Positions 60,919 through 64,000 of a DNA stretch of 64,000 nt are shown piece after piece. Both the position numbers and the translations under genes were made by a program. Source of the stretch: Cupriavidus sp. MP-37 (lineage in GTDB: Bacteria > Pseudomonadota > Gammaproteobacteria > Burkholderiales > Burkholderiaceae). The notes under the pieces were generated by a model, which was not told the DNA's origin, searched no databases, and saw only the letters and a list, made by a program, of their open reading frames with translations. Each line of letters opens with the position of its first letter. Position 1 is the first letter of the stretch. The DNA is taken from assembly GCF_020618415.1 (NCBI RefSeq), contig NZ_CP085345.1:992001-1056000 (forward strand). The letters are read 5' to 3'.

Positions 60919-61440
60919 GTTTGCTCCCCTCTCCCGCTTGCGGGAGAGGGGCGGGGGTGAGGGCCGGCGTGTGAAATAGCGACAGCCTTTACTTCGTGGA
61001 CACTCCCGCCCTCTCCCCAACCCTCTCCCGCAAGCGGGAGAGGGAGTACGCAAGTGGCAGTTGGAAAGCCGGAGGCAATTGAACGCGCTGAGCGCTTGCT
61101 GGCCGCCGTTGGTTTGCTCCCCTCTCCCGATTGCGGGAGAGGGGCGGGGGTGAGGGCCGGCGTGTGAAATAGCGACAGCCTTTACTTCGTGGATACTCCC
61201 GCCCTCTCCCCAACCCTCTCCCGCAGCGGGAGAGGGAGTACGCAAGTGGCAGTTGGAAAGCCGGAGGCAATTGAACGCGCTGAGCGCTTGCTTGCCGCCG
61301 TCGGTTTGCTCCCCTCTCCCGCTTGCGGGAGAGGGGCGGGGGTGAGGGCCGGCGCTGGCAATAGCGACGCGCTTCACTTCGTTGACGCTCCCGCCCTCAC
61401 CCCAGCCCTCTCCCGCAAGCGGGAGAGGGAGTACGCAAGC
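60919..61440. repeat. Palindromic repeat array, three 192-193-bp tandem units
   Basis: Units begin at about 60919, 61112 and 61304 ('gtttgctcccctctcccg'). Each contains an inverted pair of palindromes plus the conserved 'ttgaacgcgctgagcgcttg' segment in the first two. The third unit is partly diverged. This fills the 621-bp gap between the SDR and sulfotransferase genes (60868-61488), where no gene is seen. Confidence 0.92.
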
Positions 61441-61488
61441 GGGAGTTGGAAGGCCTGTGGCGAACGATCCCGCTGCGGCTTTTCCCGA

Positions 61489-62667
61489 TCATCTGGTTGC
61501 TTTGCGGTTCAGCACGTGCCGCGCGCGGTAACCGGCAAAATCGCGCTCAAGCTGTGCCTGGCTCAGCCCGAACCGTTCGGGCGTATAGGCGTGCGCCGCG
61601 CGCTGGTTGCGCGGGTTGCCTTCCATCCACGCCCACATGCCGGCGCGCGCGGCCTCGGTCAGCGGCATGCCGGCGAAGCGGTAGACCGCCTGCGCCACGC
61701 CGAAGGGATCGCGCACCGTGTCCTCGAAACGCACGTCGAGGAAGCGCTCGGCGGGCATGGCGTCGCGCACGGCCGTGGCGTGGTCGGTGCCGCGCCGCAT
61801 CTGTTCGCTCCACTGGCGGCCCACCGCGACCGGATCCGGATCGTCGGCATACAGCTGCCACAGCGTATGCGCCATGCTCGCCATCGACGGGATGGTCTGG
61901 ACCGGATCGCGGTGGGTCAGCACCACCTGCGCGCCCGGGAACACCCGGAACAGCACTTCCAGCGTATGCAGGTGCTGCGGGGTCTTCAGCACCCACCGCC
62001 GCGCCGGTGTCTCGCCGCGCTGGCGCTTCTGCCACTGCAGGAACTGCAGCATGGTCTTCAGGCAGGCATAGACCTCGGTGTGGTCCTGCTGCGCCAGCCA
62101 GCCGGTATAGGACGGCACGTTGGCATAGGAATCCATTGCGCACAGGAACGAATGCTCCATCAGCATGAATTCCTCGTCCGCGGCCATCGCATCGAGCGGA
62201 TGGATGGCGAGGATGTCGGGGATACATTCGATCATCTGCGCCACTTCCGCACGCGCCGTGGCGATGCGCCGGCTGGGGTCGCGCACGTCCTCGCCGGGCA
62301 GCGGCGCCGGGTAGCGGGTCTCCCACCACGCCGCCGAGCAGAAGCGCGCGTCGGTGGCCAGCATGCGCTGCAGCAGCGTGGTGCCGGTACGCGGCAGGCC
62401 GACGATGACCAGCGGGTCGTCCACGCACTCGTGCAGGATTTCCGGATGGCGCCGGCAGTAGTCCTGCATCACCAGCCGGTTCACCAGCTGGCCCTGCAGC
62501 TTGCCTGCCAGCATGTGTGCGCCTTGCGGCGACAGGTTGGCCTCGCGTGCCAGCGAGTCGGACAGCACCTGCAGCGCCTCGCGATAGTTGCCCGGGCCGA
62601 AGTCGTCCAGGCCGCCGGCCTGCTCGCTCGCCTGCGCCAGCAGGCGTTCCACGTCGATGGCGTTCAT
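61489..62667 (-). CDS. Sulfotransferase-family protein
   Basis: A 392-residue PAPS-type sulfotransferase. The 5'-phosphosulfate loop is 'VIVGLPRTGTTLLQRMLATD' (about 87-106); the 3'-phosphate-binding region is 'VVLTHRDPVQTIPSMASM' and 'FEDTVRDPFGV'. Bacterial members of this group are common in degradation loci and may not all transfer sulfate. The ATG overlaps the stop of the DUF1214 gene (ATGA), and an operator lies before that gene, so the pair belongs to the steroid regulon. Confidence 0.87.
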   Translation of the reverse strand: MNAIDVERLLAQASEQAGGLDDFGPGNYREALQVLSDSLAREANLSPQGAHMLAGKLQGQLVNRLVMQDYCRRHPEILHECVDDPLVIVGLPRTGTTLLQRMLATDARFCSAAWWETRYPAPLPGEDVRDPSRRIATARAEVAQMIECIPDILAIHPLDAMAADEEFMLMEHSFLCAMDSYANVPSYTGWLAQQDHTEVYACLKTMLQFLQWQKRQRGETPARRWVLKTPQHLHTLEVLFRVFPGAQVVLTHRDPVQTIPSMASMAHTLWQLYADDPDPVAVGRQWSEQMRRGTDHATAVRDAMPAERFLDVRFEDTVRDPFGVAQAVYRFAGMPLTEAARAGMWAWMEGNPRNQRAAHAYTPERFGLSQAQLERDFAGYRARHVLNRKATR

Positions 62668-63785
62668 GCGTTGTTCTCCATGGGGAATTCACCGAGCGAT
62701 GCCAGCTTGACCACGCGCGTGCGCGGATGCGCGGGCTGCGCCGCGCCGACCCAGCGCCAGCACATGGTGCCGTGGCGATGGCCCGCAGTTTCCAGCCAGT
62801 TGGGCAGGCCCGGGTCGCGCGCACTGAGGATGACGGTGACGCCGCCGTCGGCGTTCAGCCGCGCGCCGTGCTTGTTGAGGCAGATGTCGTGGTAGCGGTA
62901 GTCGAGCGATTCCATCCAGTAGTTGTTGATCTGGAAGTTCCAGAATTCGCAGTCCGGCACCCGGTCGACCTCGACCACCAGCGCCTCGTCATCCGCGAGC
63001 CGCCAGCACGAGTGGTAATAGAAGATGTTGGGATCGCCGCCGGCTGCCTGGCAAACCGCCTGGTCCGCCGGCGGCAGCGCGTTGACGTGGCCGCCATAAC
63101 CCTCGGCCCAGTCGGCGAAGATGCGCGCGGTGCTTTCGACAAAGCCTGCGGCGCGCAGCAGGCCGGCATGCAGGCGCTCCGCACTCAGCACGGGCGGCTT
63201 GCCGTTGGCGTCGATGCGCTCGATCTGCAATTCCGCTGGCGTCTCCGCCTTGCGGTCGAGGAAGGTCTGACGCACCACCAGTGCATTGGTGGCCGGCTCG
63301 ATGCGCACCCAGTTGCCCGGCTGCGGCTGCGCGCTCAGGACGATCTCGAAACTGCCGTCCGGCGCAACAGCAAGCTGGTTGCTGTCGAGAAAACCAGTCT
63401 GGACCATGCGCCCGTCGGTTTCATAGCCGCCCTTCTGCGTGCCGAAGCTCAGGTACGCCACCGTGCCGCGCCGGCCGCGGATGCGGTATGCCGCGCTGCC
63501 GTCCAGCCGCGCGTAGCGGTACAGGTTGTCCGGGTTGTCGGCGCCGATCTTGGCGGTCTCGTGCGATGGCGAGAAGAATCCCGGGAACGCCGGATCGGCG
63601 AACTCCACATGCATCTCCAGCGCAATGCGCAGCAGGCGGCTCAGGTAGCGGAAGCCCTCGGCGCGCGTGAGCGCATCCGCCGGCGCTTCCGGGCGCAGGA
63701 TCTGCTGCCCGCTGCGCTTGAGCACGTCGCAAAACTCGGCCCAGGTCTGGCCGCCCAGCAATTGGTCTTCGGCGGAGGTCGCCAT
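62664..63785 (-). CDS. DUF1214-domain protein
   Basis: A 373-residue protein with a DUF1214 domain in the C-terminal half: 'YYHSCWRLADDEALVVEVDRVPDCEFWNFQINNYWMESLDY' and 'GVTVILSARDPGLPNWLETAGHRHGTMCWRW'. The N-terminal part has 'LLRIALEMHVEFADPAFPGF' and a region of beta strands. Function unknown. GGAG precedes the ATG. It is the first gene of the pair with the sulfotransferase and has a candidate operator 60 bp upstream, which includes a TATCGT hexamer at 22 nt spacing. Confidence 0.85.
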   Translation of the reverse strand: MATSAEDQLLGGQTWAEFCDVLKRSGQQILRPEAPADALTRAEGFRYLSRLLRIALEMHVEFADPAFPGFFSPSHETAKIGADNPDNLYRYARLDGSAAYRIRGRRGTVAYLSFGTQKGGYETDGRMVQTGFLDSNQLAVAPDGSFEIVLSAQPQPGNWVRIEPATNALVVRQTFLDRKAETPAELQIERIDANGKPPVLSAERLHAGLLRAAGFVESTARIFADWAEGYGGHVNALPPADQAVCQAAGGDPNIFYYHSCWRLADDEALVVEVDRVPDCEFWNFQINNYWMESLDYRYHDICLNKHGARLNADGGVTVILSARDPGLPNWLETAGHRHGTMCWRWVGAAQPAHPRTRVVKLASLGEFPMENNA

Positions 63786-63844
63786 CTGCCTGCTCCCGTG
63801 GTTCGTCGGCGCAGCAACGATACCCAGCACGGGGCGGCGCCTTC

Positions 63845-63861
63845 CTCGTCCGGGTGGACTA
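63845..63861 (-). promoter_or_regulatory. Candidate steroid-regulon operator 7 (DUF1214-sulfotransferase)
   Basis: On the minus strand TAGTCCACCCGGACGAG, with dyad GTCC-N4-GGAC. TATCGT follows 22 nt later (63817-63822). Confidence 0.65.
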
Positions 63862-63890
63862 GGAAATGCGCGCCGCCGCCCGCGATTTCT

Positions 63891-63907
63891 TAGTCCGCCC
63901 GGACGAA
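63891..63907 (+). promoter_or_regulatory. Candidate steroid-regulon operator 8 (gene at the right edge)
   Basis: TAGTCCGCCCGGACGAA, with dyad GTCC-N4-GGAC. TACCTT follows 22 nt later (63930-63935), and a start codon at 63998 lies 91 bp downstream. Operators 7 and 8 form a back-to-back divergent pair 29 bp apart. Confidence 0.65.
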
Positions 63908-63997
63908 GTGGTGCAGGCCCGCGGCTCGCTACCTTCTGGCCATGCCCGACGGCCGCGACCACCCGGCGCGGCGCCGGCAAACCAAGAGGAGACCCCG

Positions 63998-64000
63998 ATG
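63998..64000 (+). other. Start codon of a gene continuing beyond the window
   Basis: The window ends on ATG preceded by 'aagaggagacccc' (AGGAG eight bases upstream). With operator 8 upstream this is probably the first codon of another steroid-regulon gene. Nothing of the protein can be read. Confidence 0.6.

Overview
The window is high-GC chromosomal DNA of a betaproteobacterium, most likely a Burkholderiales organism close to Cupriavidus. That placement is an inference from codon use, protein similarity and the GC-rich 'ctcccgc-N-gcgggag' interspersed repeats; there is no rRNA here to fix the taxon. The genes are almost entirely CoA-ester catabolism, oxygenases and dehydrogenases.

The core (about 18.2-64 kb) is an aerobic steroid degradation locus of the 9,10-seco type. 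Recognisable ring A/B enzymes are KshA (3-ketosteroid 9alpha-hydroxylase oxygenase), KshB (its reductase), KstD (delta1-dehydrogenase), a second FAD dehydrogenase of the delta4/5alpha type, a 3beta/17beta-hydroxysteroid dehydrogenase, HsaA/HsaB (3-HSA hydroxylase and flavin reductase) and HsaC (extradiol ring-cleavage dioxygenase). Recognisable ring C/D (HIP) enzymes are FadD3, FadE30, IpdF, IpdC, EchA20, IpdA/IpdB, FadE31/FadE32-type acyl-CoA dehydrogenases and FadA6. A LuxR-type regulator resembling TesR, a DUF1329 protein, an RND/MMPL transporter with a YCF48 propeller, a sulfotransferase/DUF1214 pair and several SDRs accompany them. HsaD and HsaE-F-G are not in the window.

Layout: 0-1.5 kb, CaiB CoA-transferase and SDR under a divergent LysR; 2.6-4.1 kb, housekeeping membrane proteins and a 24-residue peptide; 4.3-9.9 kb, an acyl-CoA dehydrogenase / CoA-transferase / MmgE-PrpD / CitE / hydratase operon that looks like an itaconate-, mesaconate- or citramalate-type C5 route; 11.3-16.5 kb, a Bug solute-binding protein, an acyl-CoA ligase and a two-subunit acyl-CoA dehydrogenase; 16.75-18.2 kb, an intact IS3-family (IS150 group) element; 18.3-25.2 kb, DUF1329, KshA, transporter; 25.4-40.5 kb, the HIP genes, all on the minus strand, headed by hsaC; 41.7-43.1 kb, an IS110-family (IS1111 group) element inserted precisely into a palindromic repeat; 43.5-52.2 kb, the hsaA-kstD-hsaB-delta4DH-HSD-kshB-fadD3 operon; 52.9-63.8 kb, regulator and accessory genes.

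Two observations stand out. First, a 17-bp partly dyadic motif, consensus TAGTCC-N4-RRACGAT, occurs upstream of steroid genes at eight places (DUF1329, kshA, hsaC, hsaA, the LLM gene, luxR/SDR, DUF1214, and the gene starting at the right edge), at four of them 21-22 nt before a TAnCnT-like -10 box. It is a strong candidate for the operator of the LuxR/TesR-type activator. Second, the 3' non-coding end of the IS1111-type element contains a foldable segment with stretches matching both the element's own ends and its repeat target, as expected of a bridge RNA. GC-rich palindromic repeats, some in 177-253-bp tandem units, separate many operons.
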